NCBI RefSeq assembly: GCF_041080835.1
Contig: NZ_CP129683.1
Coordinates: 992,001-1,056,000, forward strand
From: Bifidobacterium sp. WK012_4_13
GTDB lineage: Bacteria; Actinomycetota; Actinomycetes; Actinomycetales; Bifidobacteriaceae
Reading direction: 5' to 3'
Length of the DNA: 64,000 nucleotides
Shown here: positions 39,580 to 49,413 of the stretch, in pieces
Numbering within the stretch: the first letter of the stretch is position 1
How the letters are laid out: each line of letters opens with the position of its first letter
Position numbers and translations under genes: made by a program
The notes under the pieces: generated by a model
The model's input: the letters and a program-made list of their open reading frames with translations, nothing else
Databases searched by the model: none
What the model was told of the DNA's origin: nothing

Positions 39580-39700
39580 CGAGATTGCGAGTTTTGCGGC
39601 AATTGCGAAGTATAAACACGAAAAATCGTTGAAACATCGGTTGATCTAAGCCAAAAATCACCACTTATACTTCGCAATTGCCGCAAAACTCACAATCTCG
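39580..39700. repeat. Long inverted repeat, 36-base arms
   Basis: Arms 39580-39615 and 39665-39700 match at 35 of 36 positions around a 49-base spacer. Each arm has GAGTTTTGCGGCAATTGCGA then AGTATAA. It lies in the 429-base gap between FAS and acpS, and resembles the repeat at 61765-61870. Confidence 0.9.
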
Positions 39701-39788
39701 ATTCAAAAGCACTGTCAGACACATATCAGACACGCGAAAAGGTCAGAAAATGATCACATACTGTGCCCAGCTCATCACAAAAGGGTGA

Positions 39789-39829
39789 TGGTGGCATGTT
39801 CTCGCACGATTGATGAGAACATGCCACCA
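39789..39829 (-). terminator. Hairpin downstream of FAS
   Basis: A 15-bp perfect stem (TGGTGGCATGTTCTC at 39789-39803 with 39815-39829) and an 11-base loop, with no long T run. It probably stops or stabilises the FAS transcript. Confidence 0.55.
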
Positions 39830-39862
39830 CCAGAAACCCATGCACAGAGACATTGCAGCAAA

Positions 39863-39910
39863 CCATGCTGCCCAGCCAAGCCTTGAATCAGGTCGGACTG
39901 GGCAGCATGG
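39863..39910 (-). terminator. Hairpin just after the FAS stop
   Basis: A 13-bp perfect stem (CCATGCTGCCCAG with CTGGGCAGCATGG) and a 22-base loop lie 28 bases after the FAS stop, followed on the minus strand by TTTGC. Confidence 0.6.
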
Positions 39911-39937
39911 AGGCTTACATCCCCAGTACTGGCAATG

Positions 39938-42900
39938 TCAGCGCTCGTAGTAGCCGGAGGCGCCGAGACGGGCTTCGGGATCGAGCAGCATGGCCTTTTC
40001 GATCTCATGGCCGTCATAACCATGGCCGTCCTCATGGAAGCGACGGTTGTCCATCGGCTCGTAGAGGGCCGCGCGGCCCATCATGCCTTCGATGCGGTGA
40101 CGCTGTCCGGCTGCAAGACGCGCGTTGGCCTTTTCACGCCATTCCTCAAGCGCCTTCTTGCCTGCATTCTTGGCAACGGCAGCTTCGAATGCACCAGGGC
40201 TGATGATGGCACCGATACCGGAAACGTGTCCAAAGCCAAGCGACGTGACCAAACCAGCCTTCACCGTTCCAATGTGCAGATGCCTGGTAAGCCACACCAT
40301 GTGGTCATCGCGGCGCAGCTTCGGATCGACGCAGTCGAGCGAGGCATTCGCCGGAATCACGCCGGAATCGAAGAGCTGGGTCAGGCCATTGATCTGGAAG
40401 ATGCAGGCACCGCCCTTCGCGTGGCCGGTCAGCGACTTCTGCGAGATGACGAACAACGGATTCCCGTCTGCACGACCGATTGCGTGAGCGAGCGTGTTGT
40501 GCAGCTCGGACTCGTTCGGATCGTTGGCATTCGTGGAGGTATCATGCTTCGATACCACGGCGATGTCGTCAGGGGCGACGCCCAGCTTGGCCAATTCATG
40601 CACAAACTGGGAGTCCTTGCCACCCAGACCGGCGGCAAGCGCACCCAGACCTGGCGCTGGAATCGAGGTGTTGCCACCATCGGCGAAGGAGTGGATATAT
40701 CCGACCACAGCTGCGACTGGCAATCCGATCTTCAAAGCAATATCACCGCGAGTCACGAGAATGGTGCCGCCACCCTGGGACTCGAGGAATCCTCCACGAC
40801 GACGGTCATTCGCACGAGAGAAGAAGCGCGGTGCAATGCCCTTGTCGAGCATTTCCTGTGCATTCGCGGTCGCGTTCATGTTGCCAAAGCCGATAACCGA
40901 TTCAACGCCGATATCATCGATCGCACCCGTCACCACGAAGTCCGCCTTGCCAAGAGCGATCTTGTCGACGCCCTCCTCAAGCGACACCGCAGCCGTCGCG
41001 CATGCAGAGACTGGCTGAATCATGTTGCCATAGCCACCGATGTATGCCTGCATGACGTGTGCCGCAACCACGTTCGGCAACGCTTCCTGCAGAATGTCGG
41101 TCGGGACTTCCTTGTTGAGGAAGCGGTCAAGATAGAGCTTTCTCATCGAGGACATGCCACCGAAACCGGTGCCCTGCGTGCTGGCGACCTTGGATGGATG
41201 AATCGACTGCAGAATCTCGACGGGCGAGAAGCCTGCAGAGATGTAAGCATCCACGGCGGTGACGATGTTCCACAGCGCAATCTGATCGACCGAGCCGACC
41301 ATCGAGGCGGGAATGCCCCACTTGAGCGGATCGAAGCCCTTCGGGAACTGGCCTCCGACCGTGCGGCTCATCGTCGCGCGGCGAGGAACGCGAACGATCG
41401 AACCCTTGTGACGGGTGACGATCCATTCACCGGTCTCGTCGTCGGGACGAATCGAAGTGCGCGTCGCATCCAGCTTCATGTATTCGTCGGCGATTGCCTT
41501 GGTAGGAACGGAGAACTCGACGTCGTGATCGATGAAGACATCCTGCTCTTCTTCGTCAGTGCCATCAGAATAGTCATTGCCCATGCCCTCGTCGAAGGGA
41601 CGAATGCCGGAGCGAGCCACGACCTCGTCGTGATAGCGCTCGGCGATGTCCTCCTCGGGAACGAGGTTGCCATCGGCGTCGTACCAACCCGGTTTCGGAC
41701 TGTCCTGCCATGTCAGCAAGCCCATGTTCCATGCGAGTTCGAGCACACCGGCAGCGGTCAGATCCACCTGACCGTCGGAGTGAATGCCCAGCTCGGCCTC
41801 GAATCGCGTGCGGCCAGAGCCCCACGGGCCAAGTTCACCTACGGAGACGATGACGATCTCGTCTTCAGGCTTGGCGCTGACCTGCTTCCAGTCAGCCAGA
41901 TCGACCTTCGGCTGGTGAGGAACATGCGGCGTTGGCAGCGCCTTGTTCACCGCGGAAGCCTTCTGTTCGTCAGCATTCTTGGCATCGGATTCGCCCGCGA
42001 CATGAGCCGAAATCTCCTTTGCCTTGGCCTCAGCCCACAATTCGTTGATATCAAGCGGTTCGTTGCCGAGTCCGCCGGTAAGGTCAACGTTCAGAGGAGC
42101 TTCCACAGCATGTTCGCGTGATTCAGGAGAGCACAGCTCGATGAGCTTGCTTGCGATCTCAGTGGTCGAGTAGGTCTTTAAACCGTGGCTTTCGACAACA
42201 TCGACCAGAGGATCGTTACCGCCCATAAGACCGGTTCCACGAACCCAGCCGATGCGGGGATGGGCGAAGGTGACGCGGTCAGACCAGTCAGACTCTGCAT
42301 GAGAACGATTTACGATCGCATCGAATGCCGACTTCACCTCGCCATACGCTCCATCGCCGCCGAACATGCCACGGTTGGGAGAGCCTGGAAGCACCACATG
42401 CAGCCTGTGCTGCACATCGGTGTCGGCACCGATGGCCGAAAGACCAGTGATCGCACGCTCGACGCCCCATAGCATGAGTCTCGCCTGCGATTCGAAGAGC
42501 TGGCCGGAATCCGCCATGCTGCCATGAACCGGAGGGGCAGCGAAGGGGAAGAAGAGCGTCGGTTCATATTCGGATTTAAGAATCGTGGTGGTCGCGCCGC
42601 TCGTCTTCTTCTGCTCATTGCCGATCCACTTGACGAGTTCGTCAACGTCTCGGTAGCTCGAAAGATTGGCAGGAACCACCCACAGGCGAGCATTGCCAAC
42701 AGCATGCGTGTGATAAGTGCGCTTTGCCCATTCGACGATGCTGTGCTTGAAGCTGTGCGAAGTGGCGACGACCGTCGCTCCCCCAGCAAGCAAGTCGGCA
42801 ACGACCTGGGCGGCGATCGAGTTGGGAGCCACACCGGTGACGACTGCGATATCCTTGGCAAATTCGCCGGAACCGTTTTCGACAGGAGTCTGCAATGCTT

Positions 42901-45900
42901 CATCGGCAATCTGAGCGAAGCGGGCGCTCAGCTTCTCGTTGCCGGACTTCCTGGCCTTGTCTGCAAACCAGAGTGCCTGTTCGTGCACTTCCTGACCTGC
43001 TCCGACAAAGCTGAGAACGGTCGTTGCACCGTCTTCGAAAGTACTATTTTCGAAAGCACCGTCATAGTAGATATGAGCGAGATCCTCTCGCGCCGAAGCC
43101 CAGCGATCATCCAATAGGATCGCCTTGCGCGAATCGAAGCGAGGCTCAACCTGCTTTGGCCAATCCGCACCAAGTTCGGCCTCTACGGCGGCAACCACGG
43201 CCGCGTTGTCATCCTCGCCGGCCTGTGGCACGGCAGGGGTCGCACCAATCTGGTTGAGCACGAAACGAGCGGTCTGAGCAAGCACGCCATCTGAGCCGGT
43301 GACCTTCTGCGCGAATGCATCGAGCGCTGCGGAATCGACGACCGCACCACCCGCTGCGCCACCCGCGCTCGGCAGACTCACCGAGACACCGTGCTGCTGG
43401 GCGACCTTCTGCACTGCAGAATCGACGATCGCATTGGCGGCCGAAACGTTGGCAACGGCGTCGCTTGGCAGCGAAGCCAGGTCACCGCCACGAGCGGAAG
43501 CACCCTCGCGGGTTTCCAGCACGAGTGCCACGACCGTGGCATACGCCCAGCCTGCACCCAACTGCCATACATCGGTAACGCGCTTCTCGATCTGGGGAAC
43601 CTTCACACCGGCAGCACCGAACATGGCACGCAGACGCTCGCGAACGATCTCGCCAAGTACCGGTCCGAATGGCTTGTAGTTTGGCGCAACCTTGTTTACC
43701 AAGGCGTTGAGTGCACCGATATTGGCATCGGCAGCGCCATCGACGCTGGCAACGCCAAGTTCGGAGCTGATGTCCATCAACAGCTGGTTACGTCGTGAAG
43801 ACACACCATTCGTCAGGGTATCGGTCGTGTCGCTATCACCGATCTGATCTGGACGAAGCTTGCCTGAGTATGCAAGCAAGGCTGCAATCGCATCGGATGC
43901 CTTGAATTCGATGTCGGCCGGGCGCTCGCCCGAAGCCGCTGCAGGGACTGGAGCTGCAGGGACTGGAGCTGCGGCTGGCGCTGCCGGAACTGCTGCGGCT
44001 GGCGCAGCTGCCTGTGCAGGAGTCTGTACAGCCGCCTGTGCGCTTTCTACGGAATCCATCGGCTCATCGTCTGGTACGAGCGAGTCCGAATCGGTCATGT
44101 AGACACGACCCTCATCGCGGCCGACATTGTAGACGGTGACGTGACGGCCTGAGAATTCTGGAAGACGCAGCGTCTTGGTACCGAGATTCGCCAAGGTCGG
44201 AGCATTGCCCAAACCGACTTCGACGTATTCCTCGACACCGAGTCCGCCCTGAGCGCGCGATGCGAAGAGCAACGCCTGGGTTTCGATCCAACGCACAGGC
44301 GAAGCGAACTGCCACGACAGCAGTTCAGTCAGCAGCAGACGGCCGAGCTTCTGCTCGTCCTCGGCATAGGAATTCCATACGGCATCGTCATCAAGGGCTG
44401 CCTTGATGCGCTCCGAAGGCACGACTTCGAGGATCCTTGCGGCGAATTCCTTCGTCATCTCGAACGGTGCGGCCACGAGGTTAGGTATGTAGCGGTCGAC
44501 CAGACGCTCGTAGTCAATATGCTGTGGCAGCAGTGCGTCAAGCTTGTCCCTGAATTCAGGCACACCCTTGCGCAGCAGTGTGGAGTGGAATGGCACATCG
44601 ATGCCGGGAACCAGCATGAATGGCGGCTTGCCACCATATTCCTTGGCTCTGCGTGACGAGTCTGCCTGCAGATACTTCAGCCCTGCGATGGTTCCTGCTA
44701 TCGCATACTGCTGACCGGCAAGGTTGTAATTCACGATCTCAAGGAATTCGCCGCACTGCTTGCTGACCTCTTCGATGTAAGACTTGACCTGAGAGTCACC
44801 GACACCGAACTGGTTCGGGCGAAGCGCGCCCATGCGATAGTTCGAACGCCCCTGAGCGTCGCGGTCGATCAGATGATGCATGGTCGAACCACGGTGGAAC
44901 ACCAGCTCCAGCACGGTCTCCAAAGGAATGATTCCTGCGAAGGAGCTCAGCGCATTGTATTCACCGAGCGAGTGACCGGCGAAGTACGCTGGCCAGATGT
45001 CGGATCCTGCCTCACGCAGGCGGGCCGTCTGAGCGAATGCGACCGTTGCGAGCGCAACCTGGGTGAACTGCGTCAGGTTGAGCAGACCTTCTGGGTGACG
45101 GTATGTCACGCCATTCGCAGTGAGCTGCTTCGGGTTATCGCGAACGACCGAGAGAATCGAGAAGCCGAGCTTACTGCGAGTCAGAGCGTCTGCACGCTCC
45201 CATGTGTCGCGGGCTGCGACCGACTTGGCGCGCTCGTCAAGCACCATGCCCTGCTTCTGAATGCCCTGACCCGGGTAGACGAAAGCGGAGCGAACGGCCC
45301 TGGTGATTGCGGTTCCACGTGATACCAGCTGACCATCGATGCGGCTGGTGACTTCGAGCACCATGCCACCATGGCTGACCTTGCCAACGCGTTCGACCGA
45401 AATCTCAACGGTGTCATTCAGCTGGACCATGCCATACATGTTGTAAGTCCAACCGACGATCTCGCAGTGCAGGCCGTTGTCGTCAAAGGCCTGGGCGACG
45501 TGCTGGGCCGTGGCCGAAAGCCACATGCCGTGCACGAGCGGTGCCTTCAGACCGGACACTGCGGCACCTCGCGCCGAAGTGTGGATCGGGTTGAAGTCGC
45601 CCGAAGTGCGTGCGAATGCCGTCATGTTCGACGGTGCGACGACCTTGACTCTGCGCAGCAGACGGCGAGGCGTGTCGAGCACCTCATCGCAGATGCCGCC
45701 GAAGTCAGGTGCCTCGACAGGAAGCTCTGCGCTGTATGCACGTCCTCGGATGGCGAAGCGCTCGGTTTCGTGCGCCAGAACCGTGCCATCCTGCGCCGTG
45801 TGGACGACATGGATGGTCACCACACGTCCGGACACCGATTCCCTGTATTGTTCGGCCCAGCTCGTGAGCGAAACCGTCTCTCCGGTGTGTGCGAGCAGTT

Positions 45901-48900
45901 CCTGCTCGTTGACGTCCATGCGAATGAGATGATCGAGGTGAACCGCGTTCAGCAGGCCTTCGATGATGGGGAATCCGTCAATGTACACGGAACCCAGGGC
46001 CGCATATATTGCAGGCCATGCTGGGCCGACCAAGGCATCAGGTGTGATCTTCGACGCGACAAGGCCGTTTGGCAAGGTGCCTGCCGTGGCGGATTCGTGG
46101 TCGAAGCCGAGGTTTTCGGCGAAGGTATAGCTCGTGTGAGCGATGCCGAATGGATATGCCGACTTATCGCTCTGCTGCTCGATTTCGGGCATGGCGGTGA
46201 GCCTGTCACCGGTGATGCTGGTGTTGCCGATGCCAGCGGTCGCCGCAAGCATCTGATAGACGTGCTTCGGCAGACGGTCACGATCGACCACTGGGAATAG
46301 CCCTGACTGGGCGCCATCGACGACCAATGGAATCACGATGTGGCGAACCGCGTGCTTGCTGACTCCGCGGTCAGGATCGTTGTCCCAGAAGGTATCGAGA
46401 TGAATGTCAAGGTCGAAGAGCTGACGGGTCGAATCAGCGGTCGCCTTGGTGTCTTCGACCGGCACGATCTCGTAATATGGATCGCCGATCTCTGTGCCGA
46501 ATGCAGGGTTGTCCATCAGATGACCGACCCAGGAGATATGCGGGCTGCGACGGATGAACTCTTCGGGAGTTGCGGAACCTGCAAGTTCGGAGAAGGCCTT
46601 GACGGTCTTTTCGCCAGAGATCTGCTTCACTCGTTCAATCGAAGCGTCTTCGAAACGCTCAAGAATGTGCGCGACCGGCTCATCCTTGGTGGTGATGCCA
46701 CCGACGGAGATCGGCCCAGGAATGATGCGGACCGAATCAGCGCTATAGCGCGAATCTTCGGATTGCCAGAGCTGATCCTGACCCCACCAGCGCAGCAGAT
46801 CATTGTCTATGACCGGCACGAAGGGCATGGGCTTGGGATATTCACGGACGAGAATCGGGAACCATGCCACATCGGTCGGCGTTACGCGAATGTCGGCAAC
46901 CTGCGGATATTCCTTCTTCAACCGCTCGATTGCCGCATGAGGGTCGGCAATGCTTGCGCGATCCGGGAAGAGCGAGACGAATTCGCCGCTCTCCTGCTCG
47001 CAGACGCGAGCCTCGATGCGCCTGAGCAAATGGAGGAAGCGATCGGCATAGGTGCCGTCCGCCCAAGGATAGGCGAGTTCGACAAAGCGCTGCGCCCACT
47101 GTTCATAGGTCATCGAATCGAGGTCACCGAAGTATGGCTTGGCTGTTTCATCCAAGGCCTCGATGATTTCTTCGCGCCGTGATTCCAGCTCTTCTGGATG
47201 CTTCATCACGCGAACGAGCAGACGGCCGCATCGTGCCGAGGAATTCTCAAGCTCATAGATGTCCGCATGCAGATGGCTCAGGCCTGAAGTGACGCCGCCC
47301 ACAGCCTTGCCGCTGGGAACCCACTTCTCGCCGATTGGTGCGAATGGGTCTGCATCAGGCGTATTGTCAGTGATTCCTGGCGTATCCACCAGCATCTGCT
47401 TGACCTGTGGGCTGGTGTGTGCCTCTTTGGCAGTCATGGCAGCGGTGCCGACGAGTACGCCATCGACTGGCATGTCGCGCAGACCATAGGCACGTGCCCA
47501 TTCACCGGAAATGTAATCGGCGGCGCGCTCAGGCGTGCCGATGCCGCCACCGGTGACGATGACGAGGTTGTCGCATGAACGAACCTCGGCATAGGTGTTG
47601 ATGAGCAGATCATCGAGCGATTCCCATGAATGATGGCCTCCTGCGGCGCCCCCCTCGACCTGAATCAGAATCTTGGTGGGAGCCACGGCCTGGGCTATGC
47701 GAACGACCTGATGAATCTGGTCTACGGTGCCTGGCTTGAAACATACGAATGGGAAGCCGTCTGTCTGCAGCGACGCGATCAGATCCTTGGCTTCGTCAAG
47801 CTCAGGGATACCTGCGGAAATGACGACACCATCGAATGGCGTACCCGATGCACGCTTCTTGGGAACGATTTTCTGGGTGCCGAAGTGAAGATTCCACAGG
47901 TAGCGATCCATGAACATGGCGTTGAACTGAACCGTGCGGCCCTCCTGCAGCTCCTTCTCAAGCTTGGCAACGTGGCCATCGAATACTTCCGATGTGACCT
48001 GACCGCCACCGGCGAGCTCCGTCCAGTAGCCTGCATTCGCCGCGGCAGCGACGATTTCCGGCTCGACGGTCGTTGGCGTCATGCCTGCGAGCAACACCGG
48101 CGGCTTGCCGGTGAGCTCGCTGAACTTGGTGCGAATCTTGTCGCCCGCAGGAGTGCTGATGATGCTTGGCGCAAAGCGCTTCCAGTCCTGCGTTCGATCC
48201 GGCGACGTTTCCAAGGTCGAGAGCTTGGCGCGTCCTGCCGCCGTTGCGGCCTCGACGATTCCAGCTCCGCTGCCCTGCAGCAATGGCGTGGTGAGCTTGC
48301 CGAGCGTGGTTCCTGGGCCAAAGTCTACAATCCACAGCTTGCTTGGGTCGGTGTCCTTCAGCAAGGTCTCGATCTTCTCGACCCAGTCGACAGGATTGAC
48401 GAGGACTTCCCGTGCGAGCGTGCGCGTGCGCGATGCGTCCAGACCGCATTCCTTCGCCCAATCGGCCGTCATGGCAACGGCGTCCTCCATCAATGGGGAA
48501 TGGAATGGAAGCGTGACTTCAAGATATTCAAGTATGGGGTTGAAGACGGCACCGCCGCGAATCTTGTCTTCGCGAAGCTTCGCCTGATGACGATGCTCCT
48601 TGCCGACTTCGACCGCAAAGGCTTCGAGATCGCCAGGGTAGCCCGACAGCACCTGGTGTGTCGGAGCGTTCGACACTGCAATGACGATAGGGCCCCGTGG
48701 CTCGGCTACGCGGCCAATCAAGGTCTCAACCTGCTTGCGGGTCGCTCCCTTGATTGAGAGCATCGGCGTCGATTCACCGTGAGAAATCAGCGAGATCTGA
48801 CGGGTCCTGCGCGTTCCCGCAGCGCCTATGAGCATGGCGATGGCCAGAATCTCGTCGATTCCCGCAGTCGCTGCCTTGATGGATCCCGCAGCGACGATTT

Positions 48901-49306
48901 GCTGCACCATATGGGCGGCAATCACACCCTGCGAATGGCCGAGAACCGCGGTTGCCTTGGCGGTGGCAATGTCATAGCCAAGGTTCGCCGAATCGAGCAT
49001 GGTTCCCAGCTGAGTCAATGCGATGCCAGGAACGCTTGCTGAAGCTGCTGCCGCATCTCCAAGCTTCGCCATATTCGGCTTGAAATCGAAGATGTCGAGT
49101 GGACGACCGTTGGTTGCCATGAGTTCCGAATAGACGGGGAACAGCAGACGCTCTGCCGCCTTCACATGGTCTTTCAGAACAGCCTCGAGCGTCGGGTCGG
49201 TGGTCAATTCCGCCAACGCAGTCGTCCATGGCGTGGATTGGCCGCCGAATATCACAGCGTGCGGTTCGCTGCTCAGACGATTGAGGAAGAATGTACTGCT
49301 TGTCAT
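39938..49306 (-). CDS. fas: Type I fatty acid synthase
   Basis: A 3,122-residue multidomain enzyme that makes fatty acids from acetyl- and malonyl-CoA. Order: acetyl transferase (GHSQG, Ser about 125); enoyl reductase TIM barrel (LLAGMTPTTVEPEIV near 410); dehydratase hot-dog region (GDFNPIHTS, HGMWLSA near 1260); malonyl/palmitoyl transferase (GHSLGEY near 1445); an Ala/Pro-rich linker; ACP (GVSSRRNQ, near 1834); ketoreductase (VVTGVAPNSIAAQVV near 2155); ketosynthase (VSACATAAVSLEEG near 2770, SKHDTSTN, LTGHAKGGA). There is no C-terminal transferase, unlike fungal FAS. ATG 49306 has AAAGGAA upstream. The length and order match bacterial FAS-I of Bifidobacterium and mycobacteria. Confidence 0.98.
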   Translation of the reverse strand: MTSSTFFLNRLSSEPHAVIFGGQSTPWTTALAELTTDPTLEAVLKDHVKAAERLLFPVYSELMATNGRPLDIFDFKPNMAKLGDAAAASASVPGIALTQLGTMLDSANLGYDIATAKATAVLGHSQGVIAAHMVQQIVAAGSIKAATAGIDEILAIAMLIGAAGTRRTRQISLISHGESTPMLSIKGATRKQVETLIGRVAEPRGPIVIAVSNAPTHQVLSGYPGDLEAFAVEVGKEHRHQAKLREDKIRGGAVFNPILEYLEVTLPFHSPLMEDAVAMTADWAKECGLDASRTRTLAREVLVNPVDWVEKIETLLKDTDPSKLWIVDFGPGTTLGKLTTPLLQGSGAGIVEAATAAGRAKLSTLETSPDRTQDWKRFAPSIISTPAGDKIRTKFSELTGKPPVLLAGMTPTTVEPEIVAAAANAGYWTELAGGGQVTSEVFDGHVAKLEKELQEGRTVQFNAMFMDRYLWNLHFGTQKIVPKKRASGTPFDGVVISAGIPELDEAKDLIASLQTDGFPFVCFKPGTVDQIHQVVRIAQAVAPTKILIQVEGGAAGGHHSWESLDDLLINTYAEVRSCDNLVIVTGGGIGTPERAADYISGEWARAYGLRDMPVDGVLVGTAAMTAKEAHTSPQVKQMLVDTPGITDNTPDADPFAPIGEKWVPSGKAVGGVTSGLSHLHADIYELENSSARCGRLLVRVMKHPEELESRREEIIEALDETAKPYFGDLDSMTYEQWAQRFVELAYPWADGTYADRFLHLLRRIEARVCEQESGEFVSLFPDRASIADPHAAIERLKKEYPQVADIRVTPTDVAWFPILVREYPKPMPFVPVIDNDLLRWWGQDQLWQSEDSRYSADSVRIIPGPISVGGITTKDEPVAHILERFEDASIERVKQISGEKTVKAFSELAGSATPEEFIRRSPHISWVGHLMDNPAFGTEIGDPYYEIVPVEDTKATADSTRQLFDLDIHLDTFWDNDPDRGVSKHAVRHIVIPLVVDGAQSGLFPVVDRDRLPKHVYQMLAATAGIGNTSITGDRLTAMPEIEQQSDKSAYPFGIAHTSYTFAENLGFDHESATAGTLPNGLVASKITPDALVGPAWPAIYAALGSVYIDGFPIIEGLLNAVHLDHLIRMDVNEQELLAHTGETVSLTSWAEQYRESVSGRVVTIHVVHTAQDGTVLAHETERFAIRGRAYSAELPVEAPDFGGICDEVLDTPRRLLRRVKVVAPSNMTAFARTSGDFNPIHTSARGAAVSGLKAPLVHGMWLSATAQHVAQAFDDNGLHCEIVGWTYNMYGMVQLNDTVEISVERVGKVSHGGMVLEVTSRIDGQLVSRGTAITRAVRSAFVYPGQGIQKQGMVLDERAKSVAARDTWERADALTRSKLGFSILSVVRDNPKQLTANGVTYRHPEGLLNLTQFTQVALATVAFAQTARLREAGSDIWPAYFAGHSLGEYNALSSFAGIIPLETVLELVFHRGSTMHHLIDRDAQGRSNYRMGALRPNQFGVGDSQVKSYIEEVSKQCGEFLEIVNYNLAGQQYAIAGTIAGLKYLQADSSRRAKEYGGKPPFMLVPGIDVPFHSTLLRKGVPEFRDKLDALLPQHIDYERLVDRYIPNLVAAPFEMTKEFAARILEVVPSERIKAALDDDAVWNSYAEDEQKLGRLLLTELLSWQFASPVRWIETQALLFASRAQGGLGVEEYVEVGLGNAPTLANLGTKTLRLPEFSGRHVTVYNVGRDEGRVYMTDSDSLVPDDEPMDSVESAQAAVQTPAQAAAPAAAVPAAPAAAPVPAAPVPAAASGERPADIEFKASDAIAALLAYSGKLRPDQIGDSDTTDTLTNGVSSRRNQLLMDISSELGVASVDGAADANIGALNALVNKVAPNYKPFGPVLGEIVRERLRAMFGAAGVKVPQIEKRVTDVWQLGAGWAYATVVALVLETREGASARGGDLASLPSDAVANVSAANAIVDSAVQKVAQQHGVSVSLPSAGGAAGGAVVDSAALDAFAQKVTGSDGVLAQTARFVLNQIGATPAVPQAGEDDNAAVVAAVEAELGADWPKQVEPRFDSRKAILLDDRWASAREDLAHIYYDGAFENSTFEDGATTVLSFVGAGQEVHEQALWFADKARKSGNEKLSARFAQIADEALQTPVENGSGEFAKDIAVVTGVAPNSIAAQVVADLLAGGATVVATSHSFKHSIVEWAKRTYHTHAVGNARLWVVPANLSSYRDVDELVKWIGNEQKKTSGATTTILKSEYEPTLFFPFAAPPVHGSMADSGQLFESQARLMLWGVERAITGLSAIGADTDVQHRLHVVLPGSPNRGMFGGDGAYGEVKSAFDAIVNRSHAESDWSDRVTFAHPRIGWVRGTGLMGGNDPLVDVVESHGLKTYSTTEIASKLIELCSPESREHAVEAPLNVDLTGGLGNEPLDINELWAEAKAKEISAHVAGESDAKNADEQKASAVNKALPTPHVPHQPKVDLADWKQVSAKPEDEIVIVSVGELGPWGSGRTRFEAELGIHSDGQVDLTAAGVLELAWNMGLLTWQDSPKPGWYDADGNLVPEEDIAERYHDEVVARSGIRPFDEGMGNDYSDGTDEEEQDVFIDHDVEFSVPTKAIADEYMKLDATRTSIRPDDETGEWIVTRHKGSIVRVPRRATMSRTVGGQFPKGFDPLKWGIPASMVGSVDQIALWNIVTAVDAYISAGFSPVEILQSIHPSKVASTQGTGFGGMSSMRKLYLDRFLNKEVPTDILQEALPNVVAAHVMQAYIGGYGNMIQPVSACATAAVSLEEGVDKIALGKADFVVTGAIDDIGVESVIGFGNMNATANAQEMLDKGIAPRFFSRANDRRRGGFLESQGGGTILVTRGDIALKIGLPVAAVVGYIHSFADGGNTSIPAPGLGALAAGLGGKDSQFVHELAKLGVAPDDIAVVSKHDTSTNANDPNESELHNTLAHAIGRADGNPLFVISQKSLTGHAKGGACIFQINGLTQLFDSGVIPANASLDCVDPKLRRDDHMVWLTRHLHIGTVKAGLVTSLGFGHVSGIGAIISPGAFEAAVAKNAGKKALEEWREKANARLAAGQRHRIEGMMGRAALYEPMDNRRFHEDGHGYDGHEIEKAMLLDPEARLGASGYYER

Positions 49307-49413
49307 AGTGTTCCTTTGCCTTCTTGCGCAGCGCACATATGCGAAACTAACCGTGTGCTGCCCATTGCGTTGTTCTTGTACGTTTGATTGTCTGGATTCG
49401 TTCAGTTCAAGGC

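Noticed and set aside
39935..42121. 728-codon open frame on the plus strand
   Set aside because: It is antisense to the ketosynthase part of FAS-I, has no family motif, and is caused by the codon bias of the real gene.
45371..48757. Long plus-strand open frames (309 and 375 codons)
   Set aside because: Both lie opposite FAS domains with clear motifs and show low-complexity His/Arg-rich composition.
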